From positions 1,178,001 to 1,242,000 of the forward strand of contig NZ_NPKQ01000001.1 of NCBI RefSeq assembly GCF_008329525.1: a stretch of 64,000 nucleotides of DNA. The letters are read 5' to 3'. The notes below the pieces were generated by a model, which worked only from the letters and a program-made list of their open reading frames with translations, was not told the DNA's origin and searched no databases. Both the position numbers and the translations under genes were made by a program. Source of the stretch: Tardiphaga sp. P9-11 (GTDB taxonomy: Bacteria > Pseudomonadota > Alphaproteobacteria > Rhizobiales > Xanthobacteraceae). This document shows positions 53,317 through 63,650 of the stretch, one piece after another (position 1 is the first letter of the stretch; each line of letters starts with the position of its first letter).

Positions 53317-54606
53317 CTACTCCGCCGGTGCAAGCCGCGTGTTCGAGCGTTCTTCCGTCGTTTCGCGCACCCTGACGCGCGCGCGGCGCTTGCGCCACCA
53401 GATCACGACGCCGGTCACGGACAGCGCCGCCACGACCAGACCCATCGCCGAAATCAGGATGCGGCCGGGCAAGCCCAGGATTCGTCCCGAATGCATGGGG
53501 AACTGTATCTGCACGAAGATGTCTGCGGCGGTGCCGACCCATGGCAATTTGGCGCCGAGCGGACGGCCGTCTTCGCTGTCGTAAAAGAGCGACGCCGGGC
53601 CAACGCCTGCGGCGCCGTGATCGTCACCAGGCTCGAAGAAGAACACCTGATACACGCCGTGTGCCGGGCCGTAGAACAGCGAGCCGACCGGAGTGGTCCA
53701 GCCGCGCGCCTTGCCGTCGGCGGTGGCGCGCTCGAGAATCTGGGCCCAGGTCATCTTGGGCTCGATCGGATTATCGAGGTGACGATACTCACGCTGCTCG
53801 TAAGGCGTCGGCGTGTAGTCCGAGATCTTCTTCATCAGCGGCGAGAACACCTCGAAATAGAGGTTCAACGAGAACGCGGTAAAGGCGATGATGAACAGTA
53901 AACCCCAGGTCCACAGGCTGAAGGCGCGGTGGATGTCGAAATTGATCCGGTAGGGGCTGCCCGAGGTCTTGATCATCCAGGCCGGCTTCCAGCGCGCCCA
54001 GAAACCCTTGCCGAGTTCGCGGGCGACGGCGGGAGCGGCTCCCGCCTTGACGCGTTTGCGTGATGGCAGTGTCAGATAGAATCCGATGAAGCAATCGATG
54101 GTCCAGATGATGGCGATGACACCGAGGATGCGCATGCCCCAGCGGTCGCTGCCCCAGAATTCCGGGACGTGCATTGTGTAGTGCAGCTTGTAGAGGAACG
54201 AGACGAAGTTCTCCGATGTGACCGGCCACACCGCGCCCCAATAGCGCCGCCCGAGTTCCACGCCGGTGTTGGGATCGAGGAAGATCTGGTTGTAGTCGAG
54301 CGTGTAACGCTTGCTTGTCGAGGGATCGATCCGCGGCAGAACAAAGAACGAGAGCGACTCATTCTTTTCCGGCGTCATGTACATGTGGATCACACGCGCA
54401 CGCGGATCGCGCTGCTCGATCAGGGCCGCGAGTTCGATCGACGGCTTGGCGGGGCCGGACGTCGTGACGTTCTTGAACTTGCTGTTGAGGAGATCGTCGA
54501 GTTCGTGATCCCACGAGATGATCGCGCCAGTGACGCCCGAGAAGAACAGGAAGGCGGCGGTGAGGAGTCCAGCCCAGCGATGCAGGCGCCCGAAGATCAA
54601 TCTCAT
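53317..54606 (-). CDS. PepSY-associated membrane protein, iron-related
   Basis: This 429-residue membrane protein belongs to the PepSY_TM family: an N-terminal helix with HRWAGLLTAAFLFFSGVTGA, a PepSY-like extracytoplasmic region (LIEQRDPRARVIHMYMTPEK), helices in the middle (FDIHRAFSLWTWGLLFIIAF) and a C-terminal one. These proteins, paired with siderophore receptors, may serve in ferric-siderophore reduction; the role here is inferred from the receptor gene 108 bases upstream. His residues in the helices could bind heme. Confidence 0.87.
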   Translation of the reverse strand: MRLIFGRLHRWAGLLTAAFLFFSGVTGAIISWDHELDDLLNSKFKNVTTSGPAKPSIELAALIEQRDPRARVIHMYMTPEKNESLSFFVLPRIDPSTSKRYTLDYNQIFLDPNTGVELGRRYWGAVWPVTSENFVSFLYKLHYTMHVPEFWGSDRWGMRILGVIAIIWTIDCFIGFYLTLPSRKRVKAGAAPAVARELGKGFWARWKPAWMIKTSGSPYRINFDIHRAFSLWTWGLLFIIAFTAFSLNLYFEVFSPLMKKISDYTPTPYEQREYRHLDNPIEPKMTWAQILERATADGKARGWTTPVGSLFYGPAHGVYQVFFFEPGDDHGAAGVGPASLFYDSEDGRPLGAKLPWVGTAADIFVQIQFPMHSGRILGLPGRILISAMGLVVAALSVTGVVIWWRKRRARVRVRETTEERSNTRLAPAE

Positions 54607-54713
54607 GGCGTTCCGCCCGTGTTGTTGTCGTCGCGTTTAACTACCAAGTGTCGCCACCGTCGGTCGAGAGTCCGGCGGTGACGTATTGTCGCGTTTTAGG
54701 AGGGTTCTAAAGA

Positions 54714-57005
54714 TCACCAACGATAGGTGAGTTTCGCGATTGCCTTGCGCCCTTCGGCATAGAAGCAACTGCTATAGCCGTAGCAGGCTGCAACATAGCG
54801 GGTGTCCGCGAGGTTGGTAACGTTGAGCGCCAGCCGCCAGTTGTCCTTGCTGTAGGCCAGCAATGCATCGATGGCGGTTGAAGCTGATACTTTGAAGGTG
54901 TTGGCGTCATCACCGAAGGTCGAGCCGACATAACGTACGCCGCCGCCGATCTGGACGCCCCTGAGCGGGCCGCCCTGCAGCGTATAGTCGGTCCATAGCG
55001 AGAAGCGATTGAGCGGCACGGTAGGGGGAGCCTTGCCGATATTCACCGGATCCCTGGTAACCACGGCGTCAATGTAGGAATAGCCGCCGCGGATGTTGAA
55101 GCCTTCCGCGAGGGTGGCTGTGCCCTCCAGTTCGATGCCGCGCGACCTGATCTCGCCGGTCTGCTGTGCGGCGTAGGTCGGAGGCGGGAAGGTGACGACA
55201 TTGGCGCGCGTCAGATCGAAAGCGGCCAGGGTAATCAGGGCGTTGACGCCGACCGGCTGATACTTCACGCCGACTTCGTACTGCACGCCGGTTTCCGGAT
55301 TCAGCAGATTGCCCAAGCCGTCAGTGTTGAGCACTGGCAGGAACGACTCTGAGTAGCTGAAATACGGTGCGATGCCGTTGTCGAAATTGTACATGACCGC
55401 GGCGCGGCCGGTGAAGGCCGAGGCATCCGTTGAAGCTTTCGAGTTCAATAGAGAGGCATCGACATCGGTGGTGACGAAATCCTGCCGCCCGCCGAGCTGG
55501 AACGAAAGCCGGCCGAGTTTGATCTGATCCTGCAGGTAGATGCCGACCTGCGATTGCTTGACGCCGGTGTCGTCGGCCGGGCCCGTGCTGGTCCAGGTGT
55601 TGGTATAGACGGGCGCGAAGATGTTGATCTTGCCGGTGGTATATCCCGTCGCATTGTCGCGGAATGACGTGTTGCGATAGTCGATGCCGAACAGTGCGGT
55701 GTGGCTCAGGATGCCTGTTGTGAACTTGCCCTGCAACTGATTGTCGACGGCGAAGGAATTGATCGTTGACGTGCCGGCGCTGCCGCCACGGCCCATCAGG
55801 CCGGCGGCCTCGTCGGCAGCTGAGGCGTAACCCGTGCCGTAGAAGCTGGCCTGCTGGTTGTACATGTAGGAATAGCGCAGGTTCTGCCGGAACGTCAGCG
55901 CGTCGTTGATGTTGTGTGAGAACAGGTAGCCGACCGAGGCCTGTTCGGTATCGAACTGGTTCATGCCGGGTTCGCCGCCGAAACGCGTGTTCGGGATGTA
56001 GCGGCCGTTGTTCGCCCAAACCGTGCCGGACGGAGGGAAGAACTGCAGTCCCCAGCCCGCGGTGTCCTTCTGATAGTTCGACAGGAATGTGATGCTGGTG
56101 TCTTCATTCGGCTTGAAGGTCACCGCAGGTGCGATGAAGACGCGGTTGTTCTTGGAGAAATCGACCTGGGTCTCGCTGTCGCGGACGACGCCGGTCAGGC
56201 GATACAGCACCGTGCCTTCCTTGTTGGCGGACCCGCCAAAGTCGAACTCGCCCTGGAAGCGGTTGAAGCTGCCGCCGGAGATGGAGACTTCGCCGAATTC
56301 CTTGGCCGTCGGCAGCTTGCTGACATAGTTGAGCAGGCCGCCGGTGCCGCTGCCGCCATACATGGTAGAGGAGGGGCCCTTCAACACTTCGAGGCGCTCG
56401 GCGCCGTAGGGCTCAAGCCCGAGGAAGTGGACGTACTGGCTGCTCGGCAAGCGAAGGCCATCGAGGTAGAGGCCAGGCATGGTCATGTCGAAACCGCGGA
56501 TCTGCAAGCCGCCGAAACGGGTGTCGGAGCCGCCATTGACGTCGCCGCTGACGCCCGCGGTGTAGCGCAGTGCTTCGCCGATCGAGCCGGCACCCTGATT
56601 GCTCACCTGATCGCGGGTCACCACCGAGATCGACTGCGGGGTTTCGATCAGCGGTGTGTCGGTTTTGGTGCCGGTGCCGCTGCGGGTCGCGACGAAGCCG
56701 ACCACGGGGCCGCCGGCGCGCTCGCGGGCGGCGGGATCGTTCGGCGTCGCCGCTGGCGCGGCCTGCGGTGTACGGGCTGCGCGATTGGTGCGGGCGGCGC
56801 GGCTGGTGGATGCGCGCTGGGTCGGCCGGGCCGCCGCCGGACGCACACGCTGCTGCGGCGCATCCACGGTCACGGGCGGCAGGGCAGATTGCGCCTCGGC
56901 AGCACCCGTCGGGATCGACAAAGCAAAGCCGCTGACGGCGCAAAGACAGAGAGCCCGAAGCGCCTGAAGCCGAGTTGTCGATTCGATGAGGTGTGGTGTT
57001 GTCAT
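54714..57005 (-). CDS. TonB-dependent siderophore receptor
   Basis: The 763-residue outer-membrane receptor has a signal peptide, a long Pro/Ala/Arg-rich linker (residues about 45-95), a TonB-box region and a plug typical of ferrisiderophore receptors (TPLIETPQSISVVTRDQVSN, then IRGFDMTMPGLYLDGLRL and ERLEVLKGPSSTMYGG), ending YRW. The closest group is FhuA/FoxA/FpvA-like hydroxamate or mixed siderophore receptors, without an N-terminal signalling domain. The ligand is uncertain. It precedes the PepSY gene, presumably in one operon. Confidence 0.9.
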   Translation of the reverse strand: MTTPHLIESTTRLQALRALCLCAVSGFALSIPTGAAEAQSALPPVTVDAPQQRVRPAAARPTQRASTSRAARTNRAARTPQAAPAATPNDPAARERAGGPVVGFVATRSGTGTKTDTPLIETPQSISVVTRDQVSNQGAGSIGEALRYTAGVSGDVNGGSDTRFGGLQIRGFDMTMPGLYLDGLRLPSSQYVHFLGLEPYGAERLEVLKGPSSTMYGGSGTGGLLNYVSKLPTAKEFGEVSISGGSFNRFQGEFDFGGSANKEGTVLYRLTGVVRDSETQVDFSKNNRVFIAPAVTFKPNEDTSITFLSNYQKDTAGWGLQFFPPSGTVWANNGRYIPNTRFGGEPGMNQFDTEQASVGYLFSHNINDALTFRQNLRYSYMYNQQASFYGTGYASAADEAAGLMGRGGSAGTSTINSFAVDNQLQGKFTTGILSHTALFGIDYRNTSFRDNATGYTTGKINIFAPVYTNTWTSTGPADDTGVKQSQVGIYLQDQIKLGRLSFQLGGRQDFVTTDVDASLLNSKASTDASAFTGRAAVMYNFDNGIAPYFSYSESFLPVLNTDGLGNLLNPETGVQYEVGVKYQPVGVNALITLAAFDLTRANVVTFPPPTYAAQQTGEIRSRGIELEGTATLAEGFNIRGGYSYIDAVVTRDPVNIGKAPPTVPLNRFSLWTDYTLQGGPLRGVQIGGGVRYVGSTFGDDANTFKVSASTAIDALLAYSKDNWRLALNVTNLADTRYVAACYGYSSCFYAEGRKAIAKLTYRW

Positions 57006-57067
57006 GACGCTGCGATGCCCCAGTTAGGCCGGCTCTACCGGTAAGATTTGGATGCTGTCGCTTTAGC

Positions 57068-57111
57068 GCAGAGGAAAAATTAGAATAGAATTAGGAATTT
57101 AGAACCTCTGC
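57068..57111. promoter_or_regulatory. AT-rich inverted-repeat region upstream of the siderophore receptor
   Basis: GCAGAGG (57068-57074) and CCTCTGC (57105-57111) are exact inverted repeats around an AT-rich stretch containing TTAGAA (57080-57085) and TTTAGAA (57098-57104). These resemble half sites of the iron control element (Irr/ICE) of Bradyrhizobium, but a full inverted ICE is not present. Confidence 0.4.
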
Positions 57112-57183
57112 AAACGCGCTGCTTCGACGAGAAATGTTGCAGAAACGACGCAGAATTATTCACGGTCATGAATTGTCGGCGTT

Positions 57184-57206
57184 GTGCCCCCCGTGAGGGG
57201 GGGCAC
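57184..57206. other. GC-rich hairpin in the fbcF upstream region
   Basis: GTGCCCCCC (57184-57192) and GGGGGGGCAC (57197-57206) pair around a GTGA loop with one bulged G. No T-run follows, so it is not an ordinary terminator. Confidence 0.55.
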
Positions 57207-57607
57207 CGGGGCGAATAGACCACCTCGACGAATCGCCGCACAGCGTTACCAGGAAATCACCGAACGGAAACGGATCGAGGGCCGGCGAATCCGAGCGCCG
57301 CTCCCGAGCCTGCCGCTGCGCGTGCGATCAGAAGCTTGGCGGCTCGTGGTGCGCCAAATTATCCGCCGCGCGGAAAGGTGGGCAATCTCTGGTGCATCGC
57401 ATCCTGCTTCACCGATCGTAGGCTTGCACTGCCGCACCAAGGGTGCCAATAGAACGATTCTGGACTGCGTGTTCTGCCTGTTAGGCAAGGATAAGTGGTC
57501 CTCTGCCGCCGTGGGGAGAATCGCGGGCGTCGGTTTTTGCTTCAGGTCAACGCAAAGACGTGACCAGGGGTGTCAAAGCCGGCTGCAGATAAGAAAGGGT
57601 TGGGATC

Positions 57608-58135
57608 GTGACGACAACGTCTTCGGCGGAACACACGCGCCGTGATTTCTTGTTCGTGGCCACTGGGGCAGTGGCTGCTGTTGGCGCCGCGGCCGCCGTC
57701 TGGCCGCTGATTTCTCAAATGAATCCAGATGCTTCGACCATAGCGGCGGGTGCGCCGATCGAGGTCGATCTGGCCCCCATCGCCGAGGGGCAGGACATCA
57801 AGGTGTTCTGGCGCGGCAAGCCAATCTACATCATGAACCGGACCAAGAAGCAGATCGACGAGGCGCGTGCCGTTCCGGTGGCGAGCCTGCCCGATCCGCA
57901 GACCGACCAGGCCCGCGTCAAGGAAGGCCACGACCAGTGGCTCGTGGTCATCGGCATCTGCACCCATCTGGGCTGCATCCCGATCGCCCATGAAGGCAAT
58001 TACGACGGTTTCTTCTGCCCGTGCCACGGCTCGCAATACGACTCGTCCGGCCGCATCCGCCAGGGGCCCGCTCCGCTCAACCTGCCGATCCCGCCCTACG
58101 CTTTCGTCTCTGACAGCAAAATCAAGATCGGCTGA
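57608..58135 (+). CDS. petA: Ubiquinol-cytochrome c reductase, Rieske iron-sulfur subunit
   Basis: The 175-residue Rieske subunit has a twin-arginine signal anchor ([11 protein letters not shown]) followed by a hydrophobic helix, then the [2Fe-2S] motifs CTHLGC (Cys118, His120, Cys123) and CPCHGS (Cys137, Cys139, His140). It transfers electrons from ubiquinol to cytochrome c1 in the bc1 complex. It begins with GTG, preceded by GGGTTGGGATC. The fused cytochrome b/c1 gene follows 59 bases later, so this matches the fbcFH operon of Bradyrhizobium (alternative name fbcF). Confidence 0.95.
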   Translation: MTTTSSAEHTRRDFLFVATGAVAAVGAAAAVWPLISQMNPDASTIAAGAPIEVDLAPIAEGQDIKVFWRGKPIYIMNRTKKQIDEARAVPVASLPDPQTDQARVKEGHDQWLVVIGICTHLGCIPIAHEGNYDGFFCPCHGSQYDSSGRIRQGPAPLNLPIPPYAFVSDSKIKIG

Positions 58136-58194
58136 GCGTCGGAGCCCATCCGAACTCGCGCCGATAACGTTTTTTCTCTTCTCAGGATCGCATC

Positions 58195-60264
58195 ATGAGC
58201 GGACCATCCACCTACCAGCCGACCAATCCTGCCCTGCAGTGGATTGAAAAGCGTCTGCCAATTATCGGCCTCGTCCATTCCTCCTTCGTTGCCTATCCGA
58301 CACCGCGTAACCTGAATTACTGGTGGACGTTCGGCGGCATCCTGTCCTTCATGCTCGGCGTGCAGATTGTCACCGGCGTGATCCTGGCGATGCACTACAC
58401 GCCGCATGTGGACATGGCCTTTAACTCGGTCGAGAGCATCGTCCGCGATGTGAATTACGGCTGGCTGTTGCGTTATCTGCACTCCAACGGCGCATCGATG
58501 TTCTTCATCGCCGTCTACATCCACATGCTGCGTGGCCTGTATTACGGCTCGTACAAGGCACCGCGCGAAATCCTCTGGATTCTCGGCGTGATCATCTACC
58601 TCTTGATGATGGCGACCGGTTTCATGGGCTACGTGCTGCCGTGGGGCCAGATGAGCTTCTGGGGCGCCACCGTCATCACCAACCTGTTCTCGGCGATTCC
58701 CTATGTGGGCGAGAGCATCGTGACGCTGCTGTGGGGCGGCTACTCGGTCGGCAATCCGACGCTGAACCGCTTCTTCTCGCTGCACTACCTGCTGCCCTTC
58801 GTGATCGCGGGTGTCGTCGTGTTGCACGTCTGGGCGCTGCACGTCGCCGGTCAGAACAACCCGGCCGGCGTCGAGCCGAAGACCGAGAAGGATACCGTGC
58901 CGTTCACACCCTACGCGACCATCAAGGATGGTTTCGGCATGGTGTGCTTCATGATCTTCTATGCCTGGTTCGTGTTCTACATCCCCAACTATCTCGGCGA
59001 TCCCGATAACTATATCATGGCCAATCCGGGCGTGACGCCCGCGCATATCGTGCCGGAATGGTACTACCTGCCGTTCTACGCCATCCTGCGTTCGATCCCG
59101 AGCAAGCTCGGCGGCGTCATCGCGATGTTCTCGGCGATCATCGTGCTGGCCTTCCTGCCATGGCTCGATACCGCCAAGACCAAGTCGTCGAAGTATCGTC
59201 CTCTGGCCAAGCAGTTCTTCTGGATGTTCGTCGTGGTGGCCGTCCTGCTCGGCTGGCTCGGCGGCAAGCCCGCGGAAGGCATCTACATCATCGCCGGCCG
59301 TGTCCTGACGTTTTGCTACTTCGCCTACTTCCTGATCGTGTTGCCGATTCTCAGCCGTATCGAGACGCCGCGTGCGATACCGAACTCGATCGCCGATGAT
59401 GTGTTGGCGAAATACGGCAAGAAGGCTGTGTCCGCGATCGTCGCGCTGGTTCTCGCCGGTGGCCTGATGGCCGGCGGCACGCAGAAGGCCGAGGCGGCCG
59501 ACGAGCATGGTGGCCCGACGCCGCCGTCGCTGTCGTGGAGCTTCTGGGGCCCTGTCGGCAAGTTTGATCGCGGTGCCCTGCAGCGCGGTTACAAGGTCTA
59601 CAAGGAAGTCTGCTCGACCTGTCACTCCATGAACCTGCTGCATTTCCGCAATCTCGCGGATGAAGGCGGTCCCGGTTTCACGGCAGCACAGGCGCAGGCA
59701 GTCGCATCCGAGATCAAGGTGCAGGACGGTCCGAACGACGCCGGCGACATGTTCGAGCGTCCTGGCCGTCTCGCAGACCCGTTCCCGAAGCCATTCCCGA
59801 ACGAGAACGCGGCACGCGCAGCCAACGGCGGTGCCTATCCGCCGGATCTGTCGCTGATGGCCAAGGCGCGCAACTATGATCGCGGTTTTCCGCAGTTCGT
59901 GTTCGACTTCTTCACCCAGTTCCAGGAAAAGGGCCCGAACTACATCGACGCCCTGCTGCAGGGTTACGTCGATCCGGCGCCGAAGGATTTCGCGTTGCCG
60001 CAAGGCGCCTACTACAACAAGTACTTCCCCGGCCACGCCATCAAGATGCCGAAGCCGATCTCCGACGATCAGGTGACCTATGACGACGGCACCCCGCAGA
60101 AGGTCGAGAACTACGCCAAGGACGTCGCGACCTTCCTGATGTGGACGGCCGAACCGCATCTCGAGGCCCGCAAGCGTCTCGGCCTGCAGGTGATGGTGTT
60201 CCTGATCATCTTCGCGTTCCTGATGTATTTCACGAAGAAGAAGGTCTGGGCCAACGCTCACTGA
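58195..60264 (+). CDS. fbcH: Fused cytochrome b/cytochrome c1 (fbcH)
   Basis: The 689-residue protein is cytochrome b (residues about 1-400, with heme-b histidines in [11 protein letters not shown] and YIHMLRG, and the Qo-site PEW motif in [10 protein letters not shown]) joined to a cytochrome c1 precursor with a signal-like stretch ([25 protein letters not shown]) and heme motif CSTCH (Cys473, Cys476, His477), ending in a membrane anchor. In the Bradyrhizobium model the polyprotein is cleaved to give both subunits. The fusion is diagnostic for this group. Confidence 0.96.
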   Translation: MSGPSTYQPTNPALQWIEKRLPIIGLVHSSFVAYPTPRNLNYWWTFGGILSFMLGVQIVTGVILAMHYTPHVDMAFNSVESIVRDVNYGWLLRYLHSNGASMFFIAVYIHMLRGLYYGSYKAPREILWILGVIIYLLMMATGFMGYVLPWGQMSFWGATVITNLFSAIPYVGESIVTLLWGGYSVGNPTLNRFFSLHYLLPFVIAGVVVLHVWALHVAGQNNPAGVEPKTEKDTVPFTPYATIKDGFGMVCFMIFYAWFVFYIPNYLGDPDNYIMANPGVTPAHIVPEWYYLPFYAILRSIPSKLGGVIAMFSAIIVLAFLPWLDTAKTKSSKYRPLAKQFFWMFVVVAVLLGWLGGKPAEGIYIIAGRVLTFCYFAYFLIVLPILSRIETPRAIPNSIADDVLAKYGKKAVSAIVALVLAGGLMAGGTQKAEAADEHGGPTPPSLSWSFWGPVGKFDRGALQRGYKVYKEVCSTCHSMNLLHFRNLADEGGPGFTAAQAQAVASEIKVQDGPNDAGDMFERPGRLADPFPKPFPNENAARAANGGAYPPDLSLMAKARNYDRGFPQFVFDFFTQFQEKGPNYIDALLQGYVDPAPKDFALPQGAYYNKYFPGHAIKMPKPISDDQVTYDDGTPQKVENYAKDVATFLMWTAEPHLEARKRLGLQVMVFLIIFAFLMYFTKKKVWANAH

Positions 60265-60283
60265 GCGCAGGCACCATGCTTTG

Positions 60284-60312
60284 AAAAGGGCCCCTGACGG
60301 GGCCCTTTTTTC
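60284..60312 (+). terminator. Intrinsic terminator after fbcH
   Basis: AAAAGGGCCCC (60284-60294) pairs perfectly with GGGGCCCTTTT (60299-60309) around a TGAC loop, followed by further T residues. It closes the fbcF-fbcH operon 20 bases after the stop. Confidence 0.9.
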
Positions 60313-60434
60313 GTTCTCAGGCGTTGCGCGCACGGACCATGGATTCCCGGGGAACCGTTGACTAAGCTTCGCGCTAAGGCGGGAGGCGCGGGCTCGGTGA
60401 GCGTCACGAACATCCACGCTTATCAGGGGGATGG

Positions 60435-61364
60435 ATGCCGGGCGCGGGGATCGACGATATTCTGTTGAACATCAGCCCGAATGGGCAATTGGCGCTCGGC
60501 ATCGTGCTGGCGCTGATCATGTATGGCGTTGCGCTCGATCTGCGCGTAGCCGATTTCGTCGATGTGTTCCGGCGTCCGGCTGCACCGATTGCCGGACTTG
60601 TCTCGCAACTGCTGTTCTTGCCGGCGGTCACCTGGGCCATCATCATGCTGCTGAAGCCGCAGCCGTCCATCGCGCTCGGCATGATGGTCGTGGCGGCCTG
60701 TCCCGGTGGCAACATTTCCAACCTCATCACCCACATGGCGCGCGGCAACACCGCGCTGTCGGTGTCGATGACCGGCGTATCGAGTCTTCTGGCGGTGATC
60801 ACCACGCCGCTGAACATTCTGTTCTGGGCCGGGCTCAATCCGCAGACCGCAGCGCTGCTGAAGCAGGTCAGCGTCGATCCGGTGTCCTTCATCGGATCGA
60901 CCTTGCTGCTGCTCGGCGTGCCCATGGTCGCGGGTCTGCTGACGGTGCGTTATTTGCCTGGGCTCGCCGATCGATTGCGGCGGCCACTGCAGATATTGTC
61001 TTTTGTCTTTCTGATCGGCTTCATCCTCGCGGCGACGATCACCAACTGGCGTTACATCTCGGTGTTCTCGACGTCGGTGCTGCCATTTGTCGTGCTGCAT
61101 AACGCCATCGGGGTTGCGCTCGGCTGGGGCGTCGCGAAAATCCTGCGGCTGAGCGACTACGATACACGCGCGCTCACCATCGAAGTCAGTATGCATAATT
61201 CCGGATTGGGACTGGCGCTGATCCTGACGCAGTTCGACGGCCTTGGCGGTGCGGCACTGGTCGCAGCCGGATGGGGCGTCTGGCATCTGGTGTCAGGCTG
61301 GGCGCTGGCGGCCTGGTGGAAACGGCGCGATCCACACCACCTGCGTGCGGGTGGTGCAGTATGA
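60435..61364 (+). CDS. Bile acid:sodium symporter family (BASS) transporter
   Basis: This 309-residue integral membrane protein has 9-10 hydrophobic segments and the BASS motifs ALGMMVVAACPGGNISNL and TRALTIEVSMHNSGLGLAL, where Na+ and substrate bind in crystallised homologues. Substrates of bacterial BASS proteins include organic anions and steroids; none can be assigned. AGGGGGA lies before the ATG. It overlaps the SDR gene by four bases and so belongs to a three-gene cassette. Confidence 0.9.
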   Translation: MPGAGIDDILLNISPNGQLALGIVLALIMYGVALDLRVADFVDVFRRPAAPIAGLVSQLLFLPAVTWAIIMLLKPQPSIALGMMVVAACPGGNISNLITHMARGNTALSVSMTGVSSLLAVITTPLNILFWAGLNPQTAALLKQVSVDPVSFIGSTLLLLGVPMVAGLLTVRYLPGLADRLRRPLQILSFVFLIGFILAATITNWRYISVFSTSVLPFVVLHNAIGVALGWGVAKILRLSDYDTRALTIEVSMHNSGLGLALILTQFDGLGGAALVAAGWGVWHLVSGWALAAWWKRRDPHHLRAGGAV

Positions 61365-62326
61365 GCGACGCGATGACGAACAGCGGTGTGTTGATCACCG
61401 GTGCTGCGGGTTTTATCGGCAGTGCACTGTTGCGCGAACTGGCTGGTGGCGACGATCCCGTGACGGCGCTCGATCTGCGCGAGGTGCCGCCGCCGCAACG
61501 TCTGTCCGGCATTGCCTATGAACACGGCGACATTCGCGATCCCGGACTGAAAGAGATCGTTGCCCGTGTGAAGCCGCGCACTGTGGTGCATCTGGCCTCC
61601 GTCGTGGCTGTCGGCGGTGACGACAGACGTGACTACGAGATCGACGTGCTGGGCACGCTTAACGTGCTGGAGGCGTGTCTTGCGGCCGGCGTCGGCCATC
61701 TGATCGTCACGTCGAGCGGCGCGACCTATGGCTATCACGCCGACAATCCCGTCCCGCTGCGCGAGACAGATCCGCTGCGTGGCAACGCGGACTTTTCTTA
61801 TGCGCGCAACAAGCGCGAGGTCGAGGAGATGCTGGCGCGCTGGCGGCAAGACCATCCGCAATTGCGGCAGACCGTGTTCCGCCCCTGCACGGTGCTGGGG
61901 CCGACCACGAACAACCAGATCACTGCGCTGTTCGAGCGCGCCGTTGTGACCGGCCTCAGCGGCACCGCAACTCCATTCTCGCTGATCGCCGATTCCGATG
62001 TGGTGGCGGCGCTGGCACAGGCTGTGCGTACCGGCAGAGACGGGATCTATAATCTCGCCGGCGATGGCACGCTCAGCCTGCGCGAGATCGCCCGCCTCAA
62101 CGGCAAGCCATTCATCCCAATTCCGCCGGCGGTGATGAAGGGCGTGCTGTGGATACTCCATGCGCTCGGCCTGACAAAACTGACACCGCAAAACGTCAAG
62201 TTTATCCAGTACCGCCCGGTGCTCGATAACGCCTGCCTCAAATCCGAATTCGGATATACGCCACGTCTTGATGCGCGCGCGGTGTTCGAGCGCTATCGCG
62301 ATGAGCGCCTGGAGCCAAAGTCATGA
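61361..62326 (+). CDS. NAD-dependent epimerase/short-chain dehydrogenase
   Basis: The 321-residue protein of the extended SDR superfamily has the Rossmann motif TGAAGFIG (residues 13-20), the LASVVAVGG and TSSGATYG blocks, and YARNK with the catalytic Tyr147 and Lys151. It would interconvert a hydroxyl and a keto group or epimerise a sugar nucleotide; in this cassette a dehydrogenase acting on the transporter's substrate seems more likely. Both ends overlap neighbouring genes by four bases. Confidence 0.88.
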   Translation: MSDAMTNSGVLITGAAGFIGSALLRELAGGDDPVTALDLREVPPPQRLSGIAYEHGDIRDPGLKEIVARVKPRTVVHLASVVAVGGDDRRDYEIDVLGTLNVLEACLAAGVGHLIVTSSGATYGYHADNPVPLRETDPLRGNADFSYARNKREVEEMLARWRQDHPQLRQTVFRPCTVLGPTTNNQITALFERAVVTGLSGTATPFSLIADSDVVAALAQAVRTGRDGIYNLAGDGTLSLREIARLNGKPFIPIPPAVMKGVLWILHALGLTKLTPQNVKFIQYRPVLDNACLKSEFGYTPRLDARAVFERYRDERLEPKS

Positions 62327-63600
62327 CCTTTCTCGTCATCGGCGCGGGCCCTGCGGGTCTGGCCGCAATCCAGAGCCTGAAGGCGGCCGGCCATGCCGTC
62401 GAAGCCGTGGAGCAGAATGCCGATGTCGGCGGCCAGTGGCTGTATGGCGCGGCGCCCAGTGCCGTCTATGCCTCGACGCATCTGATCTCGTCGAAGCGCA
62501 CCACGGCCTTTGCGGATTTCCCGATGCCGGAGGACTGGCCGGCCTATCCCGGCCATCGTCAGGTGCTGGATTATCTGCAGAGCTATGCCCGGCATTTCGA
62601 TCTCTATCCGCTCATCCGCTTCAACACTGGCGTGCGCAGCCTGACGCGGCTGGGTAGCGGATGGCGTGCAACCTTCAGCGATGGCACGGCGTCCGACTAT
62701 GTCGGCATCATCATCGCCAATGGCCACCTCAGCGATCCGCTGATCCCGAAGACCTCAGGCACGTTCGATGGCCCGGTGATGCACGCGAAGGATTACAAGA
62801 GCGCCGACATCTTCGCGGGCAAGCGCGTACTGGTGGTCGGCATGGGCAATACCGGCTGCGATATCGTGGTCGATGCGGTTCATCGCGCCGACAAGGTGTT
62901 GTGGAGCGTGCGCGGCGGCAACCACTTCGTGCCAAAGTTTCTCGGCGGCAAGCCGGCGGATGAGGGCAATCACAAGCCGAAGCGCTTCGTCATTCCGAAG
63001 AACCTGCGCTCAAGGCTGCATGAGCCGATCCTGCGCTTCATCGTCGGTGCGCCGGAGCGCTTCGGCCTGCCGAAGCCACAGCATCGGCTCTATGACCGCA
63101 CGCCGATCGTCAATTCGCTGGTGCTGCAGCATCTCGGTCAGGGCGATGTTGCCCTGCGCAAGCCGGTCCGAGAATTCGACGGCAAGTTGGTCGTGTTTGC
63201 CGATGGCCGCCGCGACGAGGTCGATCTGGTGCTGCTCGCGACCGGTTACCGGATCACGTTTCCGTTCCTCGACGATCTCAATGCACTCGACTGGCAGGAC
63301 GCAACCAGCGCACCCAGGCTGTTCATGAACATGTTCCCGTCCGATGATAACGGCCTGTATGTGGCCGGGCTGCTGGAAGGCGCAGGCGTCGGATGGGAGG
63401 GGCGTGCGCTGCAGGCCCGCGTGATCGCGGCCTATCTTGCTGCGCGCGCCGCACGGCCGGATGCGGCATCGGATCTGCGGCAAGAGATCACGCAATGGTT
63501 CGCGCAGCCGGTACGGCGCGACGGCGGCGAGCACGGACTATTTGTTGATTTTCTGACCTACAAACGAGACCTGCAGCGCGCGCTGGCCCGGTTGAGTTGA
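62323..63600 (+). CDS. Flavin-containing monooxygenase (FMO/Baeyer-Villiger-related)
   Basis: The 425-residue flavoprotein has an FAD motif FLVIGAGPAGLAAIQ, a second NADPH motif VVGMGNTGCDIV, and the FMO fingerprint FDGPVMHAKDY (FxGxxxHxxxY, residues 148-158). The Y rather than W at the end places it with FMOs rather than classical BVMOs. It would oxygenate a soft nucleophile or a carbonyl. It overlaps the SDR gene by four bases and ends the cassette. Confidence 0.88.
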   Translation: MTFLVIGAGPAGLAAIQSLKAAGHAVEAVEQNADVGGQWLYGAAPSAVYASTHLISSKRTTAFADFPMPEDWPAYPGHRQVLDYLQSYARHFDLYPLIRFNTGVRSLTRLGSGWRATFSDGTASDYVGIIIANGHLSDPLIPKTSGTFDGPVMHAKDYKSADIFAGKRVLVVGMGNTGCDIVVDAVHRADKVLWSVRGGNHFVPKFLGGKPADEGNHKPKRFVIPKNLRSRLHEPILRFIVGAPERFGLPKPQHRLYDRTPIVNSLVLQHLGQGDVALRKPVREFDGKLVVFADGRRDEVDLVLLATGYRITFPFLDDLNALDWQDATSAPRLFMNMFPSDDNGLYVAGLLEGAGVGWEGRALQARVIAAYLAARAARPDAASDLRQEITQWFAQPVRRDGGEHGLFVDFLTYKRDLQRALARLS

Positions 63601-63650
63601 CACGTGAGGGGTCTATAAGTTGCCCCGAGCCATTCCAAGCGGAGGACACC

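Larger units (their letters stand above)
57006..57607. other. 602-base intergenic region before fbcF
   Basis: This is the only gap above 300 bases. It separates the divergent receptor and fbcF genes and holds an AT-rich block with an inverted repeat at 57068-57111 and a GC hairpin at 57184-57206. A plus-strand frame (57184-57645) and a minus-strand frame (57246-57488) are open, but neither looks like a gene. Otherwise I see nothing specific; the promoter of the bc1 operon must lie here. Confidence 0.7.

Noticed and set aside
57184-57645. 153-aa plus-strand open frame in the fbcF leader
   Set aside because: Overlaps the Rieske gene start, Arg-rich with no motif or ribosome binding site; not called as a gene.
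58096-60417. 773-aa minus-strand open frame
   Set aside because: Antisense to fbcH; unusually long but without domains, explained by strong codon bias of the real gene.
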